This document shows positions 48,835 to 55,936 of a DNA stretch of 55,936 bases, in pieces. The stretch covers positions 1-55,936 of the forward strand of contig CACYPH010000009.1 in assembly GCA_902776185.1 (NCBI GenBank), given 5' to 3'. The first letter of the stretch is position 1. Each line of letters begins with the position of its first letter. The DNA comes from an uncultured Ruminococcus sp. (GTDB lineage: Bacteria; Bacillota; Clostridia; Oscillospirales; Acutalibacteraceae). The notes under the pieces are model-generated. The model was not told where the DNA came from, did no database searches, and saw only the letters and a list, made by a program, of their open reading frames with translations. The position numbers were made by a program, and so were the translations under genes.

Positions 48835-50589
48835 ATGCAAGAACAGAAACGGACGGGCTATCCGTCCATCGACAAACCGTGGCTTAAATACTATTCTGAG
48901 GAGGCAATCAACGCCCCTCTGCCGGAGTGTACCATATATGAATATCTTTGGGAGAATAACAAGGATCACCTTGACGATGTTGCCCTCAATTACTTTGACC
49001 GCAAAATCACTTACGGAGAACTGTTTGGAAACATAGAAAAAGCGGCAAAGGCGTTTTCTGCGCTTGGCGTGAAAGCGGGCGACATCGTTGTCATGACTAC
49101 CGTTACGACGCCGGAGACGATTTACGCCTTTTACGGTCTGAATCGTCTTGGTGCAATCTCCAACATGGTAGATCCGCGTACAAGCACGGAAGGAATCATG
49201 AAATATATTGACGAAGTAGGCGCAAATCTCGTGCTGACCATTGATGTTGCTCTTCCGAAAATCGAAAAAGCGATTCTCGGCACGAATGTGCGAAAGATTG
49301 TCGTTGCTTCCCCTGCCGACTCTCTGCCGCAGCCGAAAAAAGCATTGTTCTTGCTTTCCAATAAACTCAAAGGCAAATCTCCAAAACGATCGGAGCGTTG
49401 TATTGTTTGGACAGATTTTGTTAATCAAGGCAAAGATGCTACGCCCGACTATTCATCGTACAAAAAAGATACCTGCTGTGTAATCGTGCATACCGGCGGA
49501 ACGACCGGAACACCGAAAGGTGTTATGCTGAGCAACGATAATCTAAATATCATGGCTTTGCAATACCGCTTGCTTGGGGTTGAATTCAATAGAGAACAGA
49601 AGTTCTTAAACATAATGCCTCCGTTTATTGCGTATGGCGTCGTTTGCGGAATACACATGCCGTTAGTTCTTGGATTAACCGATGTATTAGTCCCGAAGTT
49701 TGATCCTGAAGGGTTTGCGAATTTGGTTATAAAATATAAACCGGCACATATGTTGGGGGTTCCCGCACATTTTGAAAAACTAAAAAACAATCCGAAGATG
49801 AATGGATACAACTTGGACTTTTTTGAAAGCGCTGGTGCTGGAGGCGATGGAATACCTGAGAACTTTGAGGATGATATAAATGCTTTTTTAAAAGCGCATA
49901 AAAGCAAATATCCGATTGCAAAAGGCTACGGAATGACGGAGATTAGTTCAGCAGCCGCATCTTGTCATGGTAACGTCAACCGTAAACAAAGCGCTGGCAT
50001 TCCTCATATAAAAACCATTATTTCAGTTTTCAATGCCGAGACGGGTAAAGAACAAAAATACGGAGAAACCGGCGAAATCTGCATGACTGCCCCGACCGTT
50101 ATGCTCGGTTATTACCATCAACCAAGTGAAACGGAAAAAATATTGCGCAAACACGCTGACGGTACGGTTTGGATTCACTCTGGGGATATTGGACACATGG
50201 ATGAAGATGGTTTTTTATATATCGATGGGCGAGTTAAACGTCTAATTGTTCGGCATGACGGCTTCAAAGTATTTCCATCTCAAGTTGAAAATGTGATTTC
50301 AAAGAGTGAATATATTGAATCTTGCTGTGCAGTAGGTGTAACCGATAAGGGCCATTATCAAGGGCAGCGTCCCATTGTCTTTGCGGTTGTTAAAAGTTGC
50401 AAAGAAAATGCCGTAGTCAAAGCAAAACTGCGAGAGTTATGCCAAAAAGAACTGCCTGAATACGCCCAGCCGGTTGATTTTGTTTTTGTAGATTCTTTAC
50501 CCCTTACCCCTATCGGCAAAATCGACTACCGCGCACTTGAAAAACAAGCGGAAGAAATGAGCAAAGAATCAAATTCACTTGCGTTATGA
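48835..50589 (+). CDS. Class I adenylate-forming acyl-CoA ligase on an islet
   Basis: A 584-residue AMP-dependent ligase: VIVHTGGTTGTPKGVMLSND (phosphate loop, residues about 219-238), KGYGMTEISSAAAS, WIHSGDIGHMDEDGFLYIDG, RVKRLIVRHDGFKVFP and a C-terminal LTPIGKIDYRALE (catalytic Lys). It acts like an acyl-CoA synthetase; which acid is unknown. It is not close to the HTH-cupin ligases. The coding sequence is visibly AT-richer than its neighbours and lies between copies of the tRNA-Leu 3' end, so horizontal gain is likely. ATG with AAGGAG 10 bases upstream. Confidence 0.88.
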   Translation: MQEQKRTGYPSIDKPWLKYYSEEAINAPLPECTIYEYLWENNKDHLDDVALNYFDRKITYGELFGNIEKAAKAFSALGVKAGDIVVMTTVTTPETIYAFYGLNRLGAISNMVDPRTSTEGIMKYIDEVGANLVLTIDVALPKIEKAILGTNVRKIVVASPADSLPQPKKALFLLSNKLKGKSPKRSERCIVWTDFVNQGKDATPDYSSYKKDTCCVIVHTGGTTGTPKGVMLSNDNLNIMALQYRLLGVEFNREQKFLNIMPPFIAYGVVCGIHMPLVLGLTDVLVPKFDPEGFANLVIKYKPAHMLGVPAHFEKLKNNPKMNGYNLDFFESAGAGGDGIPENFEDDINAFLKAHKSKYPIAKGYGMTEISSAAASCHGNVNRKQSAGIPHIKTIISVFNAETGKEQKYGETGEICMTAPTVMLGYYHQPSETEKILRKHADGTVWIHSGDIGHMDEDGFLYIDGRVKRLIVRHDGFKVFPSQVENVISKSEYIESCCAVGVTDKGHYQGQRPIVFAVVKSCKENAVVKAKLRELCQKELPEYAQPVDFVFVDSLPLTPIGKIDYRALEKQAEEMSKESNSLAL

Positions 50590-50603
50590 ACACTCGGACC
50601 ATT

Positions 50604-50639
50604 CAAATAAAGGGTACCCAATTGGGTGCCCTTTATTTG
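50604..50639 (+). terminator. Terminator of the islet ligase
   Basis: CAAATAAAGGGTACCC-aatt-GGGTGCCCTTTATTTG (one G-T pair) then ATTT. Confidence 0.75.
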
Positions 50640-50652
50640 ATTTGACACATTT

Positions 50653-50838
50653 GTGCGGCTGACAGGACTTGAAGGCGACCGTACCAAGCGAGGAACGCAA
50701 AGTCGTTCCGAACGCGGGTCAAAACAGTCCGGGGGACTGTTTTGAGGGAGAGCGCAGATCGGGCTTCTGTCGATTGCTGGGCGATCCAAAGACGATATCC
50801 GGCGTCTTCTCCCTATTCAACGGATGTCAGGCGCACCA
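50653..50838. repeat. tRNA-end-derived structured repeat, copy 1
   Basis: Begins with GTGCGGCTGACAGGACTTGA, a near inverse copy of the tRNA-Leu T-arm and acceptor, and ends with TGTCAGGCGCACCA, a direct copy of the tRNA 3' end including CCA. The two ends can pair. In between: a variable hairpin AAAACAGTCC-ggg-GGACTGTTTT and a conserved core with GATCGGGCTTCT and GGGCGATCCAAAGACGATAT. It holds no credible gene. Confidence 0.8.
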
Positions 50839-50876
50839 TTGAACAGAGGGTATCCGTTTGGATACCCTCTGTTCAA
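50839..50876. other. Perfect 17-bp hairpin between repeat copies
   Basis: TTGAACAGAGGGTATCC-gttt-GGATACCCTCTGTTCAA with no T-run. It stands at the same place in the unit as the ligase terminator does before copy 1. Confidence 0.75.
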
Positions 50877-50889
50877 CTATACAAGCAAA

Positions 50890-51072
50890 GTGCGGCTGAC
50901 AGGACTTGAAAGCGAGTGTGTCAAGAATTAAGCGTCAGAGCAATCCGCAGACAAAAATGCCATAGGATGGCATTTTTAACGAGAGCGTAGATCGGGCTTC
51001 TACTGATCGCAGGGCGATCCAAAGACGATATCCGCTATCTCCTCCCTATCCGGCGGATGTCAGGCGCAACAA
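50890..51072. repeat. tRNA-end-derived structured repeat, copy 2
   Basis: Same start (GTGCGGCTGACAGGACTTGA) and core as copy 1; the middle hairpin is AAAAATGCCA-tagga-TGGCATTTTT, different in sequence but equal in form. It ends TGTCAGGCGCAACA, one base off the tRNA end. The following 75 bases hold no gene. Confidence 0.8.
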
Positions 51073-51143
51073 TTATGCCAACAAAGTATAGTTGACAAAA
51101 CTATAACATATTTATTCCAAGTAATACAAAAAGTGCTCTACAC

Positions 51144-51183
51144 ATAAAACAGCCGCCGATTCCGGATGTACGAATCGGCGGCA
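51144..51183 (-). terminator. Terminator of the P-type ATPase gene
   Basis: GCCGCCGATTC / GAATCGGCGGC stem then TGTTTTATG on the minus strand. Confidence 0.75.
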
Positions 51184-51217
51184 TTCTATTCATAATGATT
51201 CCATCTGCCGGAGCAGA

Positions 51218-54200
51218 TCAATTGACGCGTTTCTGTCGTGCCAGCTTGAAGTTAGCGCGCACGATCACCGCGCCGATAATATATCCGACCGAAAGGATCA
51301 GCGTAACGGCGCTGTCGGCAAAAACCAGCGGATTTCCGGAATCGTCAATAGAACCGGTCAGGATTACCGGCAGTACTGCCAGCACAAAGAGCACGAGACC
51401 TGCCGCAAAACTGACCTTGATCATCTTCTTGGTCGGATCTTTCCAGACCAGATACCCAATCACGCCGATCGCAAGCTGGATCGCAACTACGATTATGACG
51501 ATCGCCGCAAAGATGACATAACCTGCCGTGCCGATCTCCTGGCTGATTTCTCCGTAAGAAAGGAGCAGCTGAGCGATCGTCAGCAGCGACTGCAGGATCA
51601 GTACGAAGCCGGATGTCAGCATCAGGCGTCTGGCAATACGGAACGCACGGTTTTTCTTGACGTCCTTGTATTCCTTGCGCGCGTAATTTTCCACTGCGAA
51701 ACGCACCAGAATGAATGCGGGGATCGCAACATACAGGAACACGCGCAGGATAATAAAGTTGCTATCATCGCCTACCAGAGTTCGGATGACCGGAGAATTC
51801 ATTGGGCGGAACATCTCTAAGACAAGCTGGGAGTCGAAGATCGTCTGACCGGCTGCGGCGTCGAACTGAACCATCGATCCGCCGACAGCCTCGCCGCCGA
51901 TGAATGCGGTCGGAAGCAATAATCCGAGGAATGCCGCGACAAAAATCACTGCGGCAAGCGCCTTGGAACGGTATTTATTGAACGGGATACTCATCGAGAA
52001 CACAACGACGATACCGGCGATGGAGGTGAGGAGCGTCATCATCGGGCGAACGCTGTCATCAGTGATAAAGGGTGTGTATCCGTAATACTTCGGGATCGTA
52101 TTCAAGAGGATCGGCAGTAATACCGCAACGCTCGCCAACGCTCCCGCCGCGATTGACTGGGATATAATATTCTTGAGAAACGAGCCTTTGACAGGCGTGC
52201 GCCGCGGCTCGAGCGACAGCAGGAAACCGCCTGTGCCGATGACTGCCGCCTCCAGCATATACATATTCTCGATCGAGAACCACATCTGTGCTTTTGCGAG
52301 CGGGATCAGCGCGAACGCGAGGATGAATACGATCGTAGATTTCATCAAATAGAGGACTGCTGTCTTCTGGATATTGCCGATGACGCGTCTGCCCTCTCCG
52401 ACGACCTCTTTAAGGTGGCTGAAATCGTTATCCAGCAGGACGACGTCGGAGCAGGATTTTGCGGCGTCGGTCGCCTTGGCAAAGGTGATGGAGGAATCCG
52501 AACGGCGCAGGGCGAGGATATCGTTGACGCCGTCGCCGGTCATCGCAACCTTATGCTTGTTCGCCTGCAGTGCAGCGACAAGCGCTTCCTTCTGCTCGGG
52601 TGATACACGAGCAAAGACGGTGTATTCCTCGGCAATCTTCGGGATATCCTCCAGCGGGACACCCGCGAGAGATATGTATTGATCGGCGTTTTCAATGCCG
52701 CATTTCTGCGCGATCATGCTGACGGTCAGCGGGTTATCGCCGGAGATGACCTTGACGGTCACGCCGTTTTCGCGGAAAAACCTCAGGGTATCCTCCGCGG
52801 TATCGCGGATATGATCTTCAATCGCGATAAATGCGATCAGCTCTCCGTCGAGGGTCAGCGCGATTACGCGGTTGCCCTCTTTTGCGCGTTCGACCACGTA
52901 GGAAAAACGTTCGTCTTTTTCATCCAGCAGATAGTCCGGCGCGCCCATCAAGAGCTTTTTGCCGTCGTTGTAAACCAAGCCGGAATATTTAACCGCGCTG
53001 GAGAACGGGATGACTTCTTTGACCTCGGCACTTTGATCAGCGCCGAATTTTTCGAAAACCGCCTCAGAGGTCGCGTTGCGCTCTTCGAACGCGCCCATCA
53101 GCGCGCGGGCATGACGCTCGACCTCCTCTTCGGGAATAAATGATTTCACATCGCAGACCGACATCGTGCCGTCGGTCAAAGTACCGGTTTTATCGAGGCA
53201 GATCACATCTACACGGGAGAGATTCTCCAGCGAATACAGCTCCTGAACAAGGGTCTGCTTTTTGGTCAGCTGTGCGATGGAGACCATTAATGCGACGGAC
53301 GTCGTCAGGACCAGACCCGTCGGGATCATACCGATACCGAACATACCGTCTGTCAAGACGATCAGCGACCACGAAACAGGATCGTCAAGAGACAGTTTCA
53401 TTCCGTCCCAGATAGCGGCGTTGGCGCCGTTGACGCTGATTTTGTAAATCAAAGTCGCTGAAACAACCGCCACAACGATACATAGACCGATCGTCAAGAT
53501 CTTGATGATCTTCATGATGGATGTCATCAGCTCGGACTTGTGGCCGGAAGTGCTCTTGACCTTGCGGGTCAGCTCTGCGGCATAGGTATCGTCGCCGATC
53601 TTATCGGCGCGGCACTTTGCAGATCCGACGATGATCGACGAACCGGACAGGATCGAATCGCCGACGCGCTTTTTGACATGATCCGCTTCGCCGGTGAGCA
53701 TAGATTCGTCCACGTCGACCTCGCCGGACAGCACGATCAAATCAGCGGTCGCCTGATCGCCCGCCGAGATCGCAACGATATCATCCAAAACGATCTCGGA
53801 AGCATCGACCGCCTGTGTCTCGCCGCTGCGGATGACGCGGCTCTTAGTGCTGGTGACGATGCGGAGCTTTTTGATAACGCTCAGGCTCTTGATCTCCTGA
53901 AAAGAGCCCATCGCGACATTCATCAGCGCCGGGATCAGAAAGACGAATTTGGAAAAGCCAAAACGAGAATCGACGATATCATTACGCCCGATAGCGCTCA
54001 GATAGATCATGAAAAAGATAAAAATACCCGCAATAGTCAACAGTACGATATTAAAGAAAGTGAACAGATTACCGGCGATGATCTTCAGCGTGCTTTTTTC
54101 ATTCGGGTCGGTTGCGATATTGACATAGCCCTTTTTGACACGTTCCTCGACCTGTTCAGCCGTCAAGCCTTTTTCCGGTGACGCCTGAACACGTTCGATC

Positions 54201-54229
54201 GGTTCGCGCAGGGATGGTTTCTTACTCAT
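51218..54229 (-). CDS. Cation-translocating P-type ATPase (CtpE-like)
   Basis: A 1003-residue P-type ATPase: actuator domain with DESMLTGEADHV, membrane segment 4 with GMIPTGLVLTTSVALMV, phosphorylation site VICLDKTGTLTDG, nucleotide domain, and hinge AMTGDGVNDILALRRSD. About ten membrane helices, extra ones at the C-terminus. The IPTGL and TGEA versions resemble the CtpE group, linked to calcium uptake in mycobacteria; ion specificity here is inference. ATG at 54229 with AGGAGATCAACC; the open frame extends 11 codons upstream without a ribosome site. Confidence 0.92.
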   Translation of the reverse strand: MSKKPSLREPIERVQASPEKGLTAEQVEERVKKGYVNIATDPNEKSTLKIIAGNLFTFFNIVLLTIAGIFIFFMIYLSAIGRNDIVDSRFGFSKFVFLIPALMNVAMGSFQEIKSLSVIKKLRIVTSTKSRVIRSGETQAVDASEIVLDDIVAISAGDQATADLIVLSGEVDVDESMLTGEADHVKKRVGDSILSGSSIIVGSAKCRADKIGDDTYAAELTRKVKSTSGHKSELMTSIMKIIKILTIGLCIVVAVVSATLIYKISVNGANAAIWDGMKLSLDDPVSWSLIVLTDGMFGIGMIPTGLVLTTSVALMVSIAQLTKKQTLVQELYSLENLSRVDVICLDKTGTLTDGTMSVCDVKSFIPEEEVERHARALMGAFEERNATSEAVFEKFGADQSAEVKEVIPFSSAVKYSGLVYNDGKKLLMGAPDYLLDEKDERFSYVVERAKEGNRVIALTLDGELIAFIAIEDHIRDTAEDTLRFFRENGVTVKVISGDNPLTVSMIAQKCGIENADQYISLAGVPLEDIPKIAEEYTVFARVSPEQKEALVAALQANKHKVAMTGDGVNDILALRRSDSSITFAKATDAAKSCSDVVLLDNDFSHLKEVVGEGRRVIGNIQKTAVLYLMKSTIVFILAFALIPLAKAQMWFSIENMYMLEAAVIGTGGFLLSLEPRRTPVKGSFLKNIISQSIAAGALASVAVLLPILLNTIPKYYGYTPFITDDSVRPMMTLLTSIAGIVVVFSMSIPFNKYRSKALAAVIFVAAFLGLLLPTAFIGGEAVGGSMVQFDAAAGQTIFDSQLVLEMFRPMNSPVIRTLVGDDSNFIILRVFLYVAIPAFILVRFAVENYARKEYKDVKKNRAFRIARRLMLTSGFVLILQSLLTIAQLLLSYGEISQEIGTAGYVIFAAIVIIVVAIQLAIGVIGYLVWKDPTKKMIKVSFAAGLVLFVLAVLPVILTGSIDDSGNPLVFADSAVTLILSVGYIIGAVIVRANFKLARQKRVN

Positions 54230-54281
54230 GGTTGATCTCCTCGATTGTGTTCCTTTTTTCAATAGGATTACTTACGATCGT

Positions 54282-54310
54282 ATTTTACCACATTCGCCTG
54301 TTTTTGGCAA
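54282..54310 (-). promoter_or_regulatory. Sigma-A promoter of the P-type ATPase gene
   Basis: Minus-strand TTGCCA, 17 bases, TAAAAT. Confidence 0.75.
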
Positions 54311-54344
54311 GAAAAATATAGTGTCGTCGTCGATGATAACGCGC

Positions 54345-54377
54345 AAAAATCCCCGCTGTGGATTCCGCAGCGGGGAT
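54345..54377 (-). terminator. Terminator of the dockerin gene
   Basis: ATCCCCGCTG / CAGCGGGGAT stem then TTTTGCGC on the minus strand. Confidence 0.75.
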
Positions 54378-54444
54378 CGTTCACTCATACGCTATGTCGT
54401 ACTGACAGCAAACTGTCGTGCGTTATCGCAGATGATGAAGAGAA

Positions 54445-55936
54445 TCAGGCGATATCGCCGGTCTTCACGACTTTGTACATGAAACCGCCTCTTGTAGCGC
54501 CGTGGTTAGCGGCAGGATTTTCGGGAGTACCGTCAGCCGTACAGCCATCGCCGTCACCCTGATAGTGGATATACTCCCAGCCATCCTCAGCAGAACCATC
54601 GCCTGCCGGACGGAAGTAAATGGTGTAGATACCGTCTTCGTAAACGGAGCGGTCATTATCCATGCCATCCGGATACCAATCGTTGTACTGAGTCAGTCTC
54701 TTGTTGGCGTTGCGGATCTTAAAGACGCTGGTTGATGTCAGCTGAACGCCCTCCAGCTTATAAAGACCGTCTTCGACCAACTTGAATTCCATGTTGCCGT
54801 CGATAGCGCCGTCGTCAGCCCAGCTGAAATGTCTGCCGGTAACTGTGTCGGTGAAATCGCCGGTCAGATAGTAGCTACCGGTTTTGATAGCGGGTTCAAC
54901 GTACATATAGCCGCCGAATTCAGCCCAATTTGCGTTCTCTGTAGGACGGAAGCATACAGTTGTGGAACCGGTCTTTCTCGAAACCGCACCGTGATTCTCA
55001 TCAGCTACGTACTCATTACCGGCACCATCCGGATACCATGTAGCAATCGCGTCGTTCTTGACCTCGACAACCTTGTAGCCGGTACCGACTGTCATGGAAG
55101 TCTTGATGATGTACATATCTTCGCTCTCGGTCAGCTGATCGGCAGCTGCCAGATTGTCAACATTCCATTCCTGAGTTGAGCTGATCAGATAGTAACCGTT
55201 GGGGATGCGGGTCTCAACAGGAGCTTCTGTGGGAGCCTCGGTGGGAGCCGCTGTGGGAGCCTCAGTAGGAGCCTCGGTAGGAGCCTCAGTGGGAGCCTCA
55301 GTCGGAGCTTCGGTGGGAGCCGCTGTGGGAGCTTCAGTAGGAGCTTCGGTGGGAGCCGCTGTGGGAGCTTCAGTAGGAGCTTCTGTGGGAGGAGCTACAT
55401 AAGGAAGCGGATACATTCCGGCAATATGGCGCTGGATATGAGTAGCGTCAACGATCGTTACCTTGCCGTCGCCATCTACGTCTCCGGCCTTTTCCTGAGC
55501 GGGAGTCAGTACTTTATAGCCATCCATACCGGCTAACCACTTCTGAATATACGAAGCGTCAAAGATATTGACGTTGCCATCACCATCTACATCGCCGCAG
55601 ATAGGCTCAGGAGCATCTGTGGGTGCATCTGTCGGAGCGTCTGTCGGTGCATCTGTCGGTGCATCGGTGGGTGCGTCTGTCGGTGCATCTGTGGGTGTAT
55701 CTGTCGGAGCATCTGTCGGTGCATCTGTCGGAGCATCGGTCGGAGCATCTGTCGGAGCGTCTGTCGGTGCATCTGTCGGTGCATCTGTCGGTGCATCTGT
55801 CGGTGCATCTGTCGGTGCGTCTGTAGGAGCATCTGTCGGAGCATCTGTCGCCTCTTCGTCAGGCGTCCAAGTAACGGTCATCTTCGCGCCGGTCCTGGTT
55901 GAGAAGTCAAAGCCGCTCAGATCAAGTTTCATTGTC
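54445..55936 (-). CDS. Dockerin-containing modular secreted protein, 5' end cut off
   Basis: At least 495 residues, running off the window edge; no signal peptide is seen, so the true start is outside. Order: end of an upstream domain, a (PTDA)n linker, a type I dockerin with two F-hand calcium repeats (CGDVDGDGNVNIFDASYIQK and AGDVDGDGKVTIVDATHIQR), a second linker of PTEAPTEA/PTAA units, then two similar beta-rich modules (NGYYLISSTQEWN...TWYPDGAGN and GSYYLTGDF...DWYPDGMDN), each with WYPDG and xFRP. The modules resemble carbohydrate-binding repeats of ruminococcal dockerin proteins. A dockerin in the middle rather than at the end is unusual. Suggests a cohesin-based complex in this organism. 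Confidence 0.88.
   Translation of the reverse strand, partial: TMKLDLSGFDFSTRTGAKMTVTWTPDEEATDAPTDAPTDAPTDAPTDAPTDAPTDAPTDAPTDAPTDAPTDAPTDAPTDTPTDAPTDAPTDAPTDAPTDAPTDAPTDAPEPICGDVDGDGNVNIFDASYIQKWLAGMDGYKVLTPAQEKAGDVDGDGKVTIVDATHIQRHIAGMYPLPYVAPPTEAPTEAPTAAPTEAPTEAPTAAPTEAPTEAPTEAPTEAPTEAPTAAPTEAPTEAPVETRIPNGYYLISSTQEWNVDNLAAADQLTESEDMYIIKTSMTVGTGYKVVEVKNDAIATWYPDGAGNEYVADENHGAVSRKTGSTTVCFRPTENANWAEFGGYMYVEPAIKTGSYYLTGDFTDTVTGRHFSWADDGAIDGNMEFKLVEDGLYKLEGVQLTSTSVFKIRNANKRLTQYNDWYPDGMDNDRSVYEDGIYTIYFRPAGDGSAEDGWEYIHYQGDGDGCTADGTPENPAANHGATRGGFMYKVVKTGDIA
55205..55390. repeat. Tandem repeat coding the PTEA/PTAA linker
   Basis: Twelve-base units (GGAGCTTCTGTG and close variants on the plus strand) repeated about 15 times in frame. 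Confidence 0.9.
55606..55852. repeat. Tandem repeat coding the PTDA linker
   Basis: Twelve-base units (GGTGCATCTGTC and variants on the plus strand) repeated about 20 times in frame. Confidence 0.9.

Noticed and set aside
50526-50789. 87-codon minus-strand open frame across the first tRNA-derived repeat
   Set aside because: It lies across the ligase end, a terminator and the structured repeat; such frames recur near tRNA repeats but show no protein-like features.
51218-54229. TGEA and IPTGL in the P-type ATPase as signs of inactivity
   Set aside because: The DKTGT and hinge motifs are intact, and these variants fit the CtpE-like group as I remember it.
55205-55852. Possible CRISPR array or plus-strand VGAS repeat gene
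   Set aside because: The repeats are 12-base units without spacers and code in frame for PT-rich linkers on the minus strand.

Overview
The window looks like a chromosomal segment of a spore-forming, anaerobic Oscillospiraceae/Ruminococcus-type bacterium. The evidence is: Shine-Dalgarno-led genes with near-consensus sigma-A promoters, T-box riboswitches, the sporulation genes yqfC/yqfD/ylbJ, a 2-oxoacid:ferredoxin oxidoreductase, and at the right edge a type I dockerin protein with PTDA/PTEA linkers, as in cellulosome- or amylosome-forming ruminococci. The species is an inference. Most genes lie on the minus strand. No rRNA or CRISPR was found, and no transposase gene was recognised.

Layout. 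0-8 kb: housekeeping genes (zincin-like metallopeptidase, sigA, dnaG, YigZ family, rpmE, a VanY-like protein, thrS with a Thr T-box). 8-13 kb: a membrane protein, two adjacent D,D-carboxypeptidase-fold proteins and a phosphoesterase. 13-24 kb: a RelE/RelB-type toxin-antitoxin pair, recG, a DAK2 (YloV/FakA-type) protein, ymdB, yqfD-yqfC, ylbJ-asnB, a PAP2 phosphatase and a flippase-like membrane protein. 25.4-40.7 kb: a metabolic locus for branched-chain acids. 40.7-48.2 kb: transporters, an orphan MazF, two SPFH proteins with NfeD, a DUF1836 regulator and a lipoprotein. 48.3-51.1 kb: tRNA-Leu(UAG) followed by an AT-richer islet with another acyl-CoA ligase and two copies of a structured repeat. 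51.2-55.9 kb: a P-type ATPase and the dockerin protein.

The most interesting region is 25.4-40.7 kb. Three transcription units each start with a sigma-A promoter and a T-box leader, and each encodes an acyl-CoA synthetase. Aligning all four T-boxes in the window on a constant 6-nt spacer before a GAG gives the specifiers ACC (Thr, before thrS), CTC (Leu), GTA (Val) and ATC (Ile). The T-box bases fit: TGGA for Thr, TGGT for the other three. The Val unit runs acyl-CoA synthetase, ATPase, ferredoxin, VorB, VorA, VorC, IlvE. That is a complete route from isobutyrate through isobutyryl-CoA and reductive carboxylation to 2-oxoisovalerate and valine. I infer a tRNA-charging-controlled system that salvages branched-chain volatile fatty acids to make Val, Ile and Leu. 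Ruminococci are known to need such acids, but I know of no description of this control. The two HTH-cupin-acyl-CoA synthetase fusions, a TIM-barrel-acyl-CoA synthetase fusion and a LeuA-like protein without catalytic residues are parts of it.

Other notable points: three peptidoglycan-carboxypeptidase-like proteins within 7.3 kb have all lost their catalytic residues; a 162-bp MITE-like element has TA target duplications; a dispersed two-hairpin repeat often touches stop codons and shows compensatory changes; and the tRNA-Leu 3' end is copied twice in a tandem structured repeat.
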